Shown: piece after piece, positions 10,902 through 19,357 of the stretch
Layout: every line of letters starts with the position of its first letter
Position numbering within the stretch: position 1 is the first letter of the stretch
Origin: Terribacillus saccharophilus
GTDB lineage: Bacteria; Bacillota; Bacilli; Bacillales; Amphibacillaceae
Direction: 5' to 3'
Length of the DNA stretch: 46,920 bases
Assembly: GCF_002272075.1 (NCBI RefSeq)
Contig: NZ_NPBJ01000008.1
Coordinates: 1 to 46,920, forward strand
The notes under the pieces: generated by a model
The model's input: the letters and a program-made list of their open reading frames with translations, nothing else
What the model was told of the DNA's origin: nothing
Databases searched by the model: none
Program-made: the position numbers and the translations under genes

Positions 10902-10934
10902 GCTGTAGATGATCATCTGCTTGGCAGATAGAGA

Positions 10935-12212
10935 TTATGCACTCTCTTTCGGAGATTGCTGGTTCTCATCTGTTACGGTACCATCATGCAGTACAAACTT
11001 CGGACGGCCATTCTCAAGCAGTACTGTATCTTTAGTTATGATGCATTGCTTGATATCGTCACGGGATGGAAGTTCATACATAACGTCCAGCATGATACCT
11101 TCAATGATGGAGCGCAAGCCCCGTGCACCAGTTTTACGTTCGATTGCCAGCTTAGCAATTTCACGAAGCGCATCTTCTTCAATAACCAATTCTACTTGGT
11201 CCATCTGGAAGAGCTTCTGGTATTGTTTCACCAATGCATTTTTTGGTTTTGTCAGGATCTCAACCAAAGCTTCCTCATCAAGCGGCTCTAGGCTGCCGAT
11301 AACAGGCAGACGACCAATGAACTCAGGAATCAAACCGAATTTCAATAGATCCTCCGGTAATACCTTGGAAAGATATTCGCCTTTATCCAGAGTCTCTTTG
11401 CCATCATTAGCACCAAAACCGATAACCTTGTTACCAAGACGGCGTTTAATGATTTGCTCGATTCCGTCGAAAGCACCACCACAGATGAATAGAACGTTTG
11501 TTGTATCAATCTGGATGAATTCTTGATGAGGATGCTTACGGCCGCCTTGTGGCGGAACGCTTGCTACCGTACCTTCAAGAATTTTAAGAAGTGCCTGTTG
11601 CACACCTTCACCGGAAACATCACGAGTGATGGATGGGTTCTCTGATTTACGTGCTACTTTATCGATTTCATCGATGTAAATGATCCCTTTTTCTGCTTTT
11701 TCTACATCGTAGTCAGCAGCTTGGATCAATTTAAGCAAGATGTTTTCTACATCTTCCCCAACGTAACCAGCCTCTGTTAAAGAAGTTGCATCTGCAATTG
11801 CGAATGGTACGTTTAGGATACGCGCCAATGTCTGAGCTAGTAATGTCTTACCGCTACCAGTCGGACCGATCATTGCGATATTACTCTTAGACAATTCCAC
11901 ATCATCTGAGCTCTTACCGGAATTGATACGTTTATAGTGGTTGTAAACCGCTACAGCAAGATTCTTCTTCGCTTTATCCTGTCCGATAACGTAATCGCTT
12001 AGAATTTCACGGATTTCCTGTGGTTTCGGAATTTCTTTGAATTCAACTTCTTCTTCGTTTCCAAGTTCCTCTTCCACGATTTCTGTGCACAAGTCGATGC
12101 ACTCATCACATATATAGACGCCTGGTCCGGCTACTAATTTACGTACTTGGTCTTGGCTTTTGCCACAGAAGGAGCATTTAAGTTGTCCTTTTTCTTCATT
12201 AAATTTAAACAT
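10935..12212 (-). CDS. clpX: ATP-dependent Clp protease ATP-binding subunit ClpX
   Basis: AAA+ unfoldase that feeds ClpP. It has the N-terminal C4 zinc-binding domain (CSFCGKSQ ... CDECIDLC, about 11-40), Walker [11 protein letters not shown] (about 120), Walker [10 protein letters not shown] (about 185), the RKHPHQEF pore-2 region and the IGF ClpP-docking loop in KVIGFGAND (about 270). Two adjacent ATGs are possible (12215 and 12212); the second has better spacing from GAGGGG (seven bases) and gives the usual [10 protein letters not shown] start, 425 aa. It lies downstream of tig but has its own promoter region and a ~350-base gap before it. Confidence 0.97.
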   Translation of the reverse strand: MFKFNEEKGQLKCSFCGKSQDQVRKLVAGPGVYICDECIDLCTEIVEEELGNEEEVEFKEIPKPQEIREILSDYVIGQDKAKKNLAVAVYNHYKRINSGKSSDDVELSKSNIAMIGPTGSGKTLLAQTLARILNVPFAIADATSLTEAGYVGEDVENILLKLIQAADYDVEKAEKGIIYIDEIDKVARKSENPSITRDVSGEGVQQALLKILEGTVASVPPQGGRKHPHQEFIQIDTTNVLFICGGAFDGIEQIIKRRLGNKVIGFGANDGKETLDKGEYLSKVLPEDLLKFGLIPEFIGRLPVIGSLEPLDEEALVEILTKPKNALVKQYQKLFQMDQVELVIEEDALREIAKLAIERKTGARGLRSIIEGIMLDVMYELPSRDDIKQCIITKDTVLLENGRPKFVLHDGTVTDENQQSPKESA

Positions 12213-12233
12213 CATTTCACCCCTCGAATGTAA

Positions 12234-12262
12234 TATCTATATATGATATCTCGAAAGATCAA
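12234..12262 (-). promoter_or_regulatory. Possible SigA promoter immediately upstream of clpX
   Basis: TTGATC, 17 bases, TAGATA on the minus strand. The predicted start point would fall just before the Shine-Dalgarno, leaving a very short leader, so this is a weaker candidate than the promoter at 12443-12472. Confidence 0.3.
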
Positions 12263-12442
12263 ACACATTCTGGATGCGCCCAGCCTTCCTTTTTCCAATC
12301 ATATCAGATAAAAGCAGTATTAAAAAGCAAAACACTTTTTCCATCAGTATTAGCCAAATGAACGCAGGTAAACCCTGCAAAGGAAGATTTCTCCCTTTTA
12401 TTAAACTGGCAAATCCTGCATACGCGAAAAAAGAGGTACGTT

Positions 12443-12472
12443 TTATTATGGAGTTTTTTTTGTAAAAGTCAA
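12443..12472 (-). promoter_or_regulatory. Candidate SigA promoter for clpX
   Basis: TTGACT, 18 bases, TAATAA on the minus strand, with an A-tract in the spacer, ~230 bases upstream of clpX. If used it gives a ~220-nt leader containing a short GCAGG/CCTGC hairpin near 12370. The rest of the gap, 12473-12570, holds only an imperfect 11-bp inverted repeat (ACGTAATTCCA with TGGAACTACGT), with no ORF and no recognised RNA. Confidence 0.5.
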
Positions 12473-12570
12473 ACCATATGTATGTAGTATATGTAAACGA
12501 AAAAGCCGTTCATGCACGTAATTCCACAGAGAGGCTAACAATACCTTCTGGAACTACGTTTATTTTTTAG

Positions 12571-12604
12571 AAAAACAAGGCACAGTGATTGCTGCCTTGT
12601 TTTT
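12571..12604 (-). terminator. Terminator after tig
   Basis: Perfect 12-bp stem AAAAACAAGGCA/TGCCTTGTTTTT with a ten-base loop, directly after the tig stop. Symmetric A and T ends make it able to act in both directions. Confidence 0.9.
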
Positions 12605-12615
12605 CTGATTATGTC

Positions 12616-13905
12616 TTATGCAGTTTTGCTGTTGTCTACCAATACATCAATAGCTTTTTGGAACTTCAGATCATCTTTGATAGCGTCTGTGTTGCCGCCA
12701 AGCATTTGAGTCAATTGCTCTTTGTCTGTTTGGTACATTTCAGCCATTTTATCAAGCTCAGTGTTAACGTCTTCGTCAGTCACTTCTAAGTTCTCCGCTT
12801 GCGCGATCGCTTCAAGTGTCAAGTTCGTTTTCACACGTTTGCCAGCATCTTCTTTCATTTGCTCGCGAAGTGCAGCTTCGTCTTGACCCGAGAACTGAGC
12901 GTACATTTCAAGTGTCATACCTTGCATTTGAAGACGCTGTTCGAATTCACGAACCATGCGGTCTAGTTCTGTATCTACCATTGCTTCTGGAACTTCCACT
13001 TTCGCGTTGTCTGTAGCAAGGTTGATCAGCTGCTCACGTTTGTTGTTTTCCGCTGCAGTTGTTTTTTCTTCTTGCAAACGGTTTTTTGTTTTTTCACGAA
13101 GCGCATCCAAAGATTCAACTTCTTCGTCTACGTCTTTTGCGAATTCATCATCAAGCTCAGGAAGTTCTTTTGCTTTGATTTCGTGAATTTTTACTTTGAA
13201 GACTGCTTCTTTACCAGCAAGTTCCGCAGCATGATATTCTTCAGGGAATGTCACAGTGATATCGGACTCACTACCGGATTCTTTACCTACTAGCTGTTCT
13301 TCGAATCCTGGGATGAAGCTGCCAGAACCAATTTCCAAAGAATGGTTTTCTGCTTTGCCGCCTTCGAATGCTTCGCCATCAACGAAACCTTCGAAATCGA
13401 TTACGACTGTGTCGCCTTCTGCTGCAGATCCTTCTTCTTTAACAACCAATTCAGCTTGTCTGTTGCGAAGTGTATCGATTTCTTTTTCAACATCTTCGTC
13501 AGTTACTGTAGTATCTTCTGCTTCTACTTCAAGACCTTTGTAGTCGCCAAGCTCTACTTCTGGTTTGATAGCTACAGTAGCTTTGAAGATAAGCTCTTTG
13601 CCTTGTTCGATCTGCTCAAGATCTACATCCGGCTGTGCAACAGGCTCAATGCCAGTCTCTTCAACAGCGTTCATGTATGCTCCTGGAAGAACGATATCAA
13701 TCGCATCCTGGTACAAAGATTCTACACCGAAACGTTGTTCGAAGATTTTACGTGGTACTCTTCCTTTACGGAAACCTGGTACCTGTACTTGTTTAACTAC
13801 TTTTTGAAACGCTTGGTCAAGTGCTCCGTCCAATTCCTCAGGAGATAGGGTAATTGTTAAGATTCCCTCGTTCTTGCCTTCTGTTCTTTCGAATTTTGCT
13901 GACAT
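12616..13905 (-). CDS. tig: Trigger factor, ribosome-associated chaperone
   Basis: Peptidyl-prolyl isomerase and chaperone that binds nascent chains at the ribosome exit. Domain order is clear: N-terminal ribosome-binding domain with [19 protein letters not shown] (about 39-57), FKBP-type PPIase (about 160-245, [20 protein letters not shown]), and an alpha-helical C-terminal chaperone domain. The start is ATG 13905 ([10 protein letters not shown]), with GGAGGG six bases upstream; upstream in-frame codons add 19 residues that are not part of the family. Length is 429 aa. It has its own strong promoter. Confidence 0.97.
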   Translation of the reverse strand: MSAKFERTEGKNEGILTITLSPEELDGALDQAFQKVVKQVQVPGFRKGRVPRKIFEQRFGVESLYQDAIDIVLPGAYMNAVEETGIEPVAQPDVDLEQIEQGKELIFKATVAIKPEVELGDYKGLEVEAEDTTVTDEDVEKEIDTLRNRQAELVVKEEGSAAEGDTVVIDFEGFVDGEAFEGGKAENHSLEIGSGSFIPGFEEQLVGKESGSESDITVTFPEEYHAAELAGKEAVFKVKIHEIKAKELPELDDEFAKDVDEEVESLDALREKTKNRLQEEKTTAAENNKREQLINLATDNAKVEVPEAMVDTELDRMVREFEQRLQMQGMTLEMYAQFSGQDEAALREQMKEDAGKRVKTNLTLEAIAQAENLEVTDEDVNTELDKMAEMYQTDKEQLTQMLGGNTDAIKDDLKFQKAIDVLVDNSKTA

Positions 13906-14001
13906 AATATTCCCTCCAACATCTATCGTTTGTTTCATGTTAATCGTTCTCAATTCTAGCATAATATAAGCTATTAACTAGTACTGGTTTACAACCATCT
14001 T

Positions 14002-14029
14002 ATTATAACATATTCATAGTCGCTTTCAA
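14002..14029 (-). promoter_or_regulatory. SigA promoter of tig (extended -10)
   Basis: Minus strand TTGAAA, 16 bases, TATAAT, with TG one base upstream of the -10. This fits a constitutive promoter with a ~90-nt leader to tig. Confidence 0.75.
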
Positions 14030-14049
14030 CACTAACGATACGAACTCTG

Positions 14050-15033
14050 TCATTCCTCGGCGACAGTCAGATATTTCGCTTCCAATGTAATGATCTCTTC
14101 CATCATGGAAGCGATTCTCTGCGCTTCTTCCTCTGTAACAGCAGGCTGATCGATTTGCAGATAACTGCTTGCCAGCTTCTGCAGTGCAGCAGCCAAAACA
14201 GTGCCGTCTTCTTCTGTAGGCACCATTGGGTATCTAACATACATATAACGATGTAAAAGCTTGTACACCAAGTCGTAAAGTGATGGATTCTGCTGCTCAA
14301 GAAGATGCAAATGCTGCAGTACCTGTTTCATCCCTTCCGATCTTTCAACTGTTGTCAGGTTCTCCGGGACAACTGTCATCGTTTCTTTCATCTTATGTAT
14401 TGTGACTGGGAATTCGATTTCTTGCTTCACGAGCCATTCCAGTACGGCTGTCTGTACGACGGGATCAGCTTCCTCATCAAGTAAATATGCTTCCATCTTC
14501 TGTACATGCGGACTGACATCAAGCGAATGGCATTTCTGGATGAGCTGCCATTGCAAGACGATATCCTTACTCTTGCGTGCTTTTTCGAAATTATGTATAA
14601 GCTGATCTGCAGTTGTCTGACTCTTATCTTCGGCCATTTTACGACTTACCTTCTGCAGCTGATCAAACGATGTCTTAAGCGGCGTCGGTATTTTCTCAGT
14701 TGCATATACCTCGTCCAGCAATTCCACTACTTCGTCGTAGCGTCCGAGCTGGAACAGCAGTGTTAAATGAATATGTAAGTATTGCAGATAATCCTTATCC
14801 TTGGCAGCCAACAGCTGCAAGGACATTTCCTCTGCCTCTTCATGCCTGCCAAGCTCCATTAGACATATTAGGCGCCCAGTCAAAATTTCCGGCTGACGGT
14901 AGCCATAATCCAGAAGCTGTTCAAATTTCCCTATTGCATCGGTGTAATTCTTCTCCTGCAGCTCCTTCATCCCTTCCCGCTCCAGCCGCGTCTTTAGACC
15001 CGGGAACAGGACAACATTATTCTCTTTATCCAT
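14050..15033 (-). CDS. TPR-repeat protein, YsoA-like
   Basis: Cytosolic helical protein of 327 aa with repeats of TPR type in the first ~150 residues, for example LQEKNYTDAIGKFEQLLDYGYRQPEILTGRLICLMELGRHEEAEEMSLQLL. The start is ATG 15033 (MDKENNVVLFPG) with GAGG nine bases upstream; the longer reading adds 39 residues without support. I recall ysoA upstream of tig in B. subtilis, and both position and repeat type fit. The biological role of this family is not known; a protein-interaction scaffold is the safest description. Confidence 0.8.
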   Translation of the reverse strand: MDKENNVVLFPGLKTRLEREGMKELQEKNYTDAIGKFEQLLDYGYRQPEILTGRLICLMELGRHEEAEEMSLQLLAAKDKDYLQYLHIHLTLLFQLGRYDEVVELLDEVYATEKIPTPLKTSFDQLQKVSRKMAEDKSQTTADQLIHNFEKARKSKDIVLQWQLIQKCHSLDVSPHVQKMEAYLLDEEADPVVQTAVLEWLVKQEIEFPVTIHKMKETMTVVPENLTTVERSEGMKQVLQHLHLLEQQNPSLYDLVYKLLHRYMYVRYPMVPTEEDGTVLAAALQKLASSYLQIDQPAVTEEEAQRIASMMEEIITLEAKYLTVAEE

Positions 15034-15127
15034 CGGCAACATCCTCATTAGATTTTCAGTTAGAGACCTGGTAACAGCTATACCCTTAAATGTAACAAAG
15101 AAAACGCAGATTGCAACTTTTAAATGG

Positions 15128-15157
15128 CAAAAAGCTGTGAATCCATGCATTCACAGC
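15128..15157 (-). terminator. Terminator after the 115-aa gene
   Basis: Perfect nine-bp stem GCTGTGAAT/ATTCACAGC with a six-base loop and five T on the minus strand, 17 bases after the stop of the gene at 15174. Confidence 0.9.
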
Positions 15158-15173
15158 CCTATGATACTATTCC

Positions 15174-15521
15174 CTACTTTTCCCGGGGCTCCCCAGGGTG
15201 GGGTCTTCTGAAAGGTATGACATTCTCCGAGGGGATAGGTGTATCATCATCGTCTTCTTCTTCATCAAGAAAATCGAATAATCGCTGCTGCATATCTCCA
15301 AGTTCCGAGGTCATGCTTCTTTCCTTAGCTTCCAAGTCATAGATATTACGTTTGATCTGAAGGTAAAACTCCTTTAAGGGCTTATCTGTATATTGGCTTA
15401 GAAGCCGATCTGATATTGTATACTCCTGCTGCAGTTCCAAGTCATAGATGCGAACCATGAAATATTTCCCGAAAGGAACGGATCCGATAAACCGATAACG
15501 TTTCGTCTCATCTAAATACAT
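15174..15521 (-). CDS. Conserved-looking hypothetical protein, acidic C terminus
   Basis: A 115-aa protein that I do not recognise. It starts MYLDETKRYRFIG; the ATG at 15521 has GGAGG seven bases upstream, which excludes the nine extra residues further out. The first ~60 residues look globular with alternating aromatic and charged positions. About 65-90 is helical and possibly coiled, then comes a DEEEDDDD run and a proline-rich tail (RRPHPGEP). No signal peptide or membrane segment. It is the last gene before a terminator and follows the beta-helix gene by 110 bases, so it may belong to the riboswitch-controlled transcript. Confidence 0.7.
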   Translation of the reverse strand: MYLDETKRYRFIGSVPFGKYFMVRIYDLELQQEYTISDRLLSQYTDKPLKEFYLQIKRNIYDLEAKERSMTSELGDMQQRLFDFLDEEEDDDDTPIPSENVIPFRRPHPGEPREK

Positions 15522-15631
15522 AGGCCACCTCCAAGAAAAGTGTAGCATGTATCGACAACTATATGCATATTTTCTCCATAATATACAGAAAACTTACATT
15601 TACTTAATCATGCATACTAAAATCGCAGTGA

Positions 15632-16813
15632 CTATCGAGAAAGTGCGGTTTCTTTACCGATTAAACTGTTTTCTGTACCAGTTACAAGAACTCCTTTACC
15701 CGGATAGTCTTCTACATGATTACCCAGTAAGCAAGCGCATGTTATGGGCGACTTCTCATCACCTTTCAGCCTTATTGCTGAAGCATACTTTCCTCCGCCC
15801 GTGATGGTGTTCTGTAGAATAAGGAAATTCTTGATAGGGTTGCTGCGCCCTGTCGGACGATTCTTGCTGTCTGTGTCATTCCTGCCATCCACGTAATTAG
15901 GATGAATGGCAACCCCACCACCGCATGATTCTATCCGATTATTATAAAGAACAACATCCCGCCATGAATAAGCACGCACTGCCCATTGAAGTGTTTCCTT
16001 TATGACATTATCTGTGATATAAATACGTTCATGCCATCTGTCTGCTGTAGCAGAGTGTGATCCAATTGCTCTTCCCCAGCTCCCCTTCGTGTCAGACGGA
16101 CCGAAACTATTATGATGAATCCACATATCCTCGCAAGTTGTTTGTTCGAAAACGGAACCTCCCCAAGGGAATACACGGCGAGCTTTGGCTAAATCCAACT
16201 GAATCGCCTCACTGTAAGCACGCTCTCCTTTTCTGTCATCATAACCGAGAAACTTACAATGACGCACCTCACTATTACGCATAGCATTGAGTTCGATCGC
16301 ACGCCCTCCGCCATGCTCCACCAGCTGCAGCTGTTCGATAATTACATTTTTCGCATGTGCCAACACAAAGCTTGTCCCGCCACGGTATGCTGGGTAGTTT
16401 GCATCCCACGTTCCGCCGCGAATGATTATATTGCCATTCCCACGATAAGCACGCATTCGGTCCCGCCTGCGCAAATTCAACAGCATAGGTCCATGATGCT
16501 TTTTTCGAAATATAGAATCGTCACTTGCATCAAGGAAGGTGTTCTGCTTGAGACGCAATGGCCAGCGCAGCGTGTAAAGTCCTGGTGGAAAGACAATATG
16601 TATGCCCTCCTTGCGATCAGCTAGGTTCAGCAGCTGCTGAATACCTTTCGCATCATCATGTTTTCCATCCGCTCTGACCAGCGGGTGATCTGTTGCTATT
16701 ACTGTACATGCCGACTTTAATTCTTCTATTAAATGATTGCTGGTTCTGCTAATATCCCGAAGTGTTTCTGCTAGTTCGTTGAATACAGCTGTTACCTTCT
16801 GTTCCTTATCCAA
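15632..16813 (-). CDS. Right-handed parallel beta-helix protein (pectate lyase superfamily)
   Basis: A 393-aa protein with a pectate-lyase-like beta-helix. The N-terminal LVRADGKHDDAKGIQQLL is the usual entry motif of Pectate_lyase_3 proteins (DG..DDT..IQ). Repeated coils follow with N/D-rich turns (GNGNIIIRGGTWDANYP, RIYITDNVIKETLQWAV, NFLILQNTITGGG). The start was moved to TTG 16813 because AAGGAGG lies exactly upstream with seven-base spacing; any earlier start encodes a basic stretch across the site and overlaps the upstream gene. No signal peptide follows this start, so it is cytosolic or exported another way. Substrate unknown: polysaccharide lyase, hydrolase or non-catalytic binder are all possible. 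It lies 73 bases downstream of the cyclase gene under the same riboswitch. Confidence 0.8.
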   Translation of the reverse strand: MDKEQKVTAVFNELAETLRDISRTSNHLIEELKSACTVIATDHPLVRADGKHDDAKGIQQLLNLADRKEGIHIVFPPGLYTLRWPLRLKQNTFLDASDDSIFRKKHHGPMLLNLRRRDRMRAYRGNGNIIIRGGTWDANYPAYRGGTSFVLAHAKNVIIEQLQLVEHGGGRAIELNAMRNSEVRHCKFLGYDDRKGERAYSEAIQLDLAKARRVFPWGGSVFEQTTCEDMWIHHNSFGPSDTKGSWGRAIGSHSATADRWHERIYITDNVIKETLQWAVRAYSWRDVVLYNNRIESCGGGVAIHPNYVDGRNDTDSKNRPTGRSNPIKNFLILQNTITGGGKYASAIRLKGDEKSPITCACLLGNHVEDYPGKGVLVTGTENSLIGKETALSR

Positions 16814-16886
16814 CCTGCGCCTCCTTTTCGTGAGTATTTTACCCATTAACCGAAATGGAAACGGATCAATCATAGTAACAACACTT

Positions 16887-17624
16887 TTATGGCAAGACAG
16901 CAAAAGAACGAACAGGAAATCCAGTCGCTTTTCCTGCTTTCGGTACGATATTAAAGATGAACGCCCCTTTCGCTGGCAGCAGATCTAAGTTCGTCAACAG
17001 CTCCACTTGATAGGAATCCTGTTCCAGCACATAATATTCCCCAAGCAGAGCACCATTTTTCTGAAAATCGACCGCTGCATCCGTATCAAAAGTCTCATGC
17101 CCTACTGCTTTAATATCTCGTTCTTCATATAGAAACTTTAGACTTTCCAGTGACCAGCCAGGAGAGTGACTCTTTCCTTGTTCATCTTTATTATCCATCT
17201 TCTCTTGATTTGGCCAGCGTTTGCTCCAGTCCGTGCGCAGAGCTACGAATGTGCCTGGCTCAATTTTTCCATGCTCTGACTCATAAGCCAGAATATCTTC
17301 AACAGACAATGTAAAGTCATGATCTGCAGTCGCTTCCTTAGATTTATCGATTACAACAAGCGGCAATACCAATTCTTTTAGCTCAAGCTCTTCCAAATAA
17401 CGTGTATCCCGCACAAAGTGGATCGGCGCATCCAGATGTGTTCCGTATTGTCCTGGAAAAGTAAAGCTCTGAGCGAAGAAACCATCATCATGGGAAAATA
17501 GCGTTTCGAACTTTGCAGGATTAAAGGCTGAGAAATGAGGAGAATCTGGACCAAAGGTGTGTGTCAAATCCACCCATTTCTTTTGCCTTAATACTTCCAA
17601 TGCTTTACTCAACTCGTTAGACAT
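16887..17624 (-). CDS. Cyclase-family metal hydrolase (kynurenine formamidase-like)
   Basis: Member of the cyclase family (Pfam Cyclase, PF04199), which includes kynurenine formamidase and isatin hydrolase. The family metal motif HxGTHxDxPxH is present as GQYGTHLDAPIHF (about 61-73), and a second conserved segment is VGHETFDTDAA (about 175). The N-terminal WVDLTHTFGPDSPHFSAF is typical. The protein is 245 aa. The ATG at 17624 is preferred (GAGG at nine bases) over 17630, which overlaps the binding site. It is the first gene after the S-box riboswitch, so expression should rise when S-adenosylmethionine is scarce. That suggests a role linked to sulfur or methyl metabolism, but the substrate cannot be read from sequence. 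Confidence 0.85.
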   Translation of the reverse strand: MSNELSKALEVLRQKKWVDLTHTFGPDSPHFSAFNPAKFETLFSHDDGFFAQSFTFPGQYGTHLDAPIHFVRDTRYLEELELKELVLPLVVIDKSKEATADHDFTLSVEDILAYESEHGKIEPGTFVALRTDWSKRWPNQEKMDNKDEQGKSHSPGWSLESLKFLYEERDIKAVGHETFDTDAAVDFQKNGALLGEYYVLEQDSYQVELLTNLDLLPAKGAFIFNIVPKAGKATGFPVRSFAVLP

Positions 17625-17660
17625 AAACATTCACCTCATATTAAATAATTTTAAAGAACA

Positions 17661-17690
17661 CAAAAAACCTCTCCTAAATAAGAAGAGGTT
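17661..17690 (-). terminator. Riboswitch-controlled intrinsic terminator
   Basis: Minus strand AACCTCTTC ... AGGAGAGGTT followed by six T, between the aptamer and the cyclase gene. This is the expression platform of the S-box element: terminator when ligand is bound. Confidence 0.88.
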
Positions 17691-17705
17691 CGCTACTTTT
17701 ATGTA

Positions 17706-17800
17706 GTCCATTTCTTATCTAGTCTGGAATTAGCACAGTACATACAGTCTGTTGCTGAAGCTTCATAGGGCCAGTCCCTCCGCCTAAGAGAATATTCTGT
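17706..17800 (-). promoter_or_regulatory. S-box (SAM-I clan) riboswitch aptamer
   Basis: Minus strand carries the S-box core in order: GGAGGGACTGGCCC (17780-17767), TGAAGCTTCAGCAAC just after it, GTGCTAATTCC (about 17737-17727) and the closing GATAAGA (about 17721-17715). P1 can form from ATTcTCTTA and TAAGAAAT with one bulged base. Two deviations are visible: the 5' J1/2 stretch reads CTCTTAGG instead of the usual AAGAGAGG, and the P4 hairpin after TTCC is almost absent. The element is therefore shorter than a standard SAM-I aptamer and could sit nearer the SAM-I/IV variants. A terminator and a strong promoter flank it. Confidence 0.9.
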
Positions 17801-17808
17801 TAATTATC

Positions 17809-17837
17809 ACTATATTGTAAACTAATCTAATGGTCAA
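17809..17837 (-). promoter_or_regulatory. SigA promoter of the riboswitch operon
   Basis: Minus strand TTGACC, exactly 17 bases, TATAGT. The predicted start lies ~10 bases before the aptamer's first stem, as expected for an S-box leader. Confidence 0.85.
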
Positions 17838-17863
17838 TGGATCCGCCAAACAAAATTATCTAT

Positions 17864-17899
17864 TTAAAAATAAGCATCCAGCCAATATCGGCAAGATGC
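17864..17899 (-). terminator. Terminator after cwlJ
   Basis: Interrupted stem GCATC..GCC/GGC..GATGC followed by TTATTTTT on the minus strand, ~70 bases after the cwlJ stop and upstream of the riboswitch promoter. Confidence 0.75.
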
Positions 17900-17966
17900 C
17901 TATATATTATCGTTTTTAAATACGTACATTAATTGTCGGCAAACCCACTATGTTCGCCAGACTTAC

Positions 17967-18407
17967 TTATCCCATATAAACACTGTCACATGTTCCTGCT
18001 TGCGGCTCATAAAAGCAATGATCCTTAAACTGACCTGCAAACGGCTGGCCATACCACGTCGGAGGGCATGGTGCATACGGATTAAAATACCAAAGTGCAT
18101 ACGAAGAAGGTTGTTGTCTCCAAGACTTCAAATTTCTTTCTGCCAATCTTCTTTCCTGTTCACGTGCTCTCTGATAAAAAACATTTCCTTTTTGAACAGC
18201 TTCAAATGAATAATTCCCACCCTGGATCTGGAAGATGACGTCATTAATTGATCTTACATCTGCAAAATCTAAACAGTCAGCTACAGCACGATTTACAATA
18301 ACATTCCCCACAAACAGCATCCCTAGCTGCCCTTCCCCTTCGGCTTCTGCACGCATCATTCTAGCCATCAAGTCAATATCTGAACTATTGTATTGTACTC
18401 TTGCCAT
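17967..18407 (-). CDS. cwlJ: Spore cortex cell-wall hydrolase CwlJ
   Basis: Cortex-lytic enzyme of spore germination (Hydrolase_2/SleB-CwlJ catalytic domain), 146 aa, without a signal peptide as for CwlJ and unlike SleB. Diagnostic stretches are DIDLMARMMRAEAEGEGQLGML with the catalytic glutamate (about 11-32), VGNVIVNR, FYQRAREQERRLAERN and the C-terminal YALWYFNPYAPCPPTWYGQP and FKDHCFYEP. These closely parallel B. subtilis CwlJ. The start at 18407 is chosen by its GGGTG site and the family N terminus. In B. subtilis CwlJ lies in the coat, depends on GerQ and responds to Ca-DPA. No gerQ-like gene is seen nearby. It appears monocistronic. Confidence 0.93.
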   Translation of the reverse strand: MARVQYNSSDIDLMARMMRAEAEGEGQLGMLFVGNVIVNRAVADCLDFADVRSINDVIFQIQGGNYSFEAVQKGNVFYQRAREQERRLAERNLKSWRQQPSSYALWYFNPYAPCPPTWYGQPFAGQFKDHCFYEPQAGTCDSVYMG

Positions 18408-18486
18408 GTTATCACCCCACATACAGCGTATGAAAGGAAGCCCAATTTGATGTCATTATGTTGTGAAAATGATCAGTCAAAATGCA

Positions 18487-19176
18487 CTATTTAATTGTGT
18501 TTTGGTCCCTATCCTGTATTAATGTTATATGAAAATCTTCCTTAAATGTCACCCAATTAACAGACTCGATATGGATTTCATCATTTATCTGAGGTAATTC
18601 ATCCAAAAGATTTTCAGCAGTATTTATCATGGTAACAATTCTTTCATCATCCGCACCATTTTTAAAAGCTTCCGTTATCTCTTCACTATATTCTTCTGTA
18701 TCAGGAAGTATATTGACGATGTACTCTGTTCGTCCTGTTACATCATTCTCCCAAGTGTCAGTTACATAATGCGTGCTATCAATTTTATAATTAGTTTTCA
18801 AATATGTATCAACGTCAAAATCAGGATTCTCTTTGACTACCTCATCTTGTGAGTTGTTTGCAGCTTCGTCAGCAGTTGCATTCCCTTCTTCATTTTCAAC
18901 TTGCGTTTCTTCAGCGACTAATTCATCAGAGTTTTGATTACTTGTAATTTCAGAAACTAATTCCCTATTAGCATCAGAAGATTCTACCTCAACTTTAGTA
19001 TCATCTATTTCATTCAGTCGCTTTTCAGATGAATTAGATGGTGCCGCAATACTTTCTTCTTTTGATTGCGCCTTTTCGTTTGATGCACTCTCTTCATTAG
19101 ATTTTGAACAAGCACCGATCACTACAATTGACATTGTTAATAAAATAGCAATTGAATATCTATTTCTTAATCTCAT
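18487..19176 (-). CDS. Lipoprotein with acidic linker, function unknown
   Basis: A 229-aa secreted lipoprotein. Residues 1-23 form a signal peptide ending in the lipobox IGAC, with the cysteine at about 23. A long low-complexity linker rich in S, E, N and D (about 24-118) follows, then a ~110-residue C-terminal domain beginning near FDVDTYLKTNYKIDSTHYV that looks globular. I do not recognise the domain. The gene is flanked by cwlJ downstream and the carbohydrate locus upstream, with no shared promoter evident. The linker is typical of proteins that hold a domain out through the peptidoglycan. Confidence 0.75.
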   Translation of the reverse strand: MRLRNRYSIAILLTMSIVVIGACSKSNEESASNEKAQSKEESIAAPSNSSEKRLNEIDDTKVEVESSDANRELVSEITSNQNSDELVAEETQVENEEGNATADEAANNSQDEVVKENPDFDVDTYLKTNYKIDSTHYVTDTWENDVTGRTEYIVNILPDTEEYSEEITEAFKNGADDERIVTMINTAENLLDELPQINDEIHIESVNWVTFKEDFHITLIQDRDQNTIK

Positions 19177-19283
19177 TTTTTACCCCACCTTCTTTATATT
19201 GGTGCATCTTGTTGTATGCTCATCCCCTTCACATGATAACACAATTACTATTAATTGGATTTAAATACATAAATAACCACAAA

Positions 19284-19323
19284 CAAAAAAAGAAGACTGT
19301 ACCTATAATAAGGCAGCAGTCTT
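19284..19323 (-). terminator. Terminator after the SGNH esterase gene
   Basis: Stem AAGACTG/CAGTCTT with a 17-base loop and a run of T on the minus strand, 35 bases after the stop at 19358. It ends the carbohydrate locus. Confidence 0.75.
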
Positions 19324-19357
19324 TGTAAGTGATTCAAGATTCCACTTTGGAAATAAT

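Noticed and set aside
10909-11526. 205-codon plus-strand frame opposite clpX (and similar long frames opposite hemL, lonA, tig and the antiporter gene)
   Set aside because: Each is antisense to a well-identified gene, Ser/Arg-rich as expected for a shadow frame, and lacks a ribosome binding site.
12480-12560. Imperfect inverted repeat as a second terminator before clpX
   Set aside because: The 11-bp stem has a 22-base loop and no adjacent T-tract in the useful direction; the real tig terminator is at 12571-12604.
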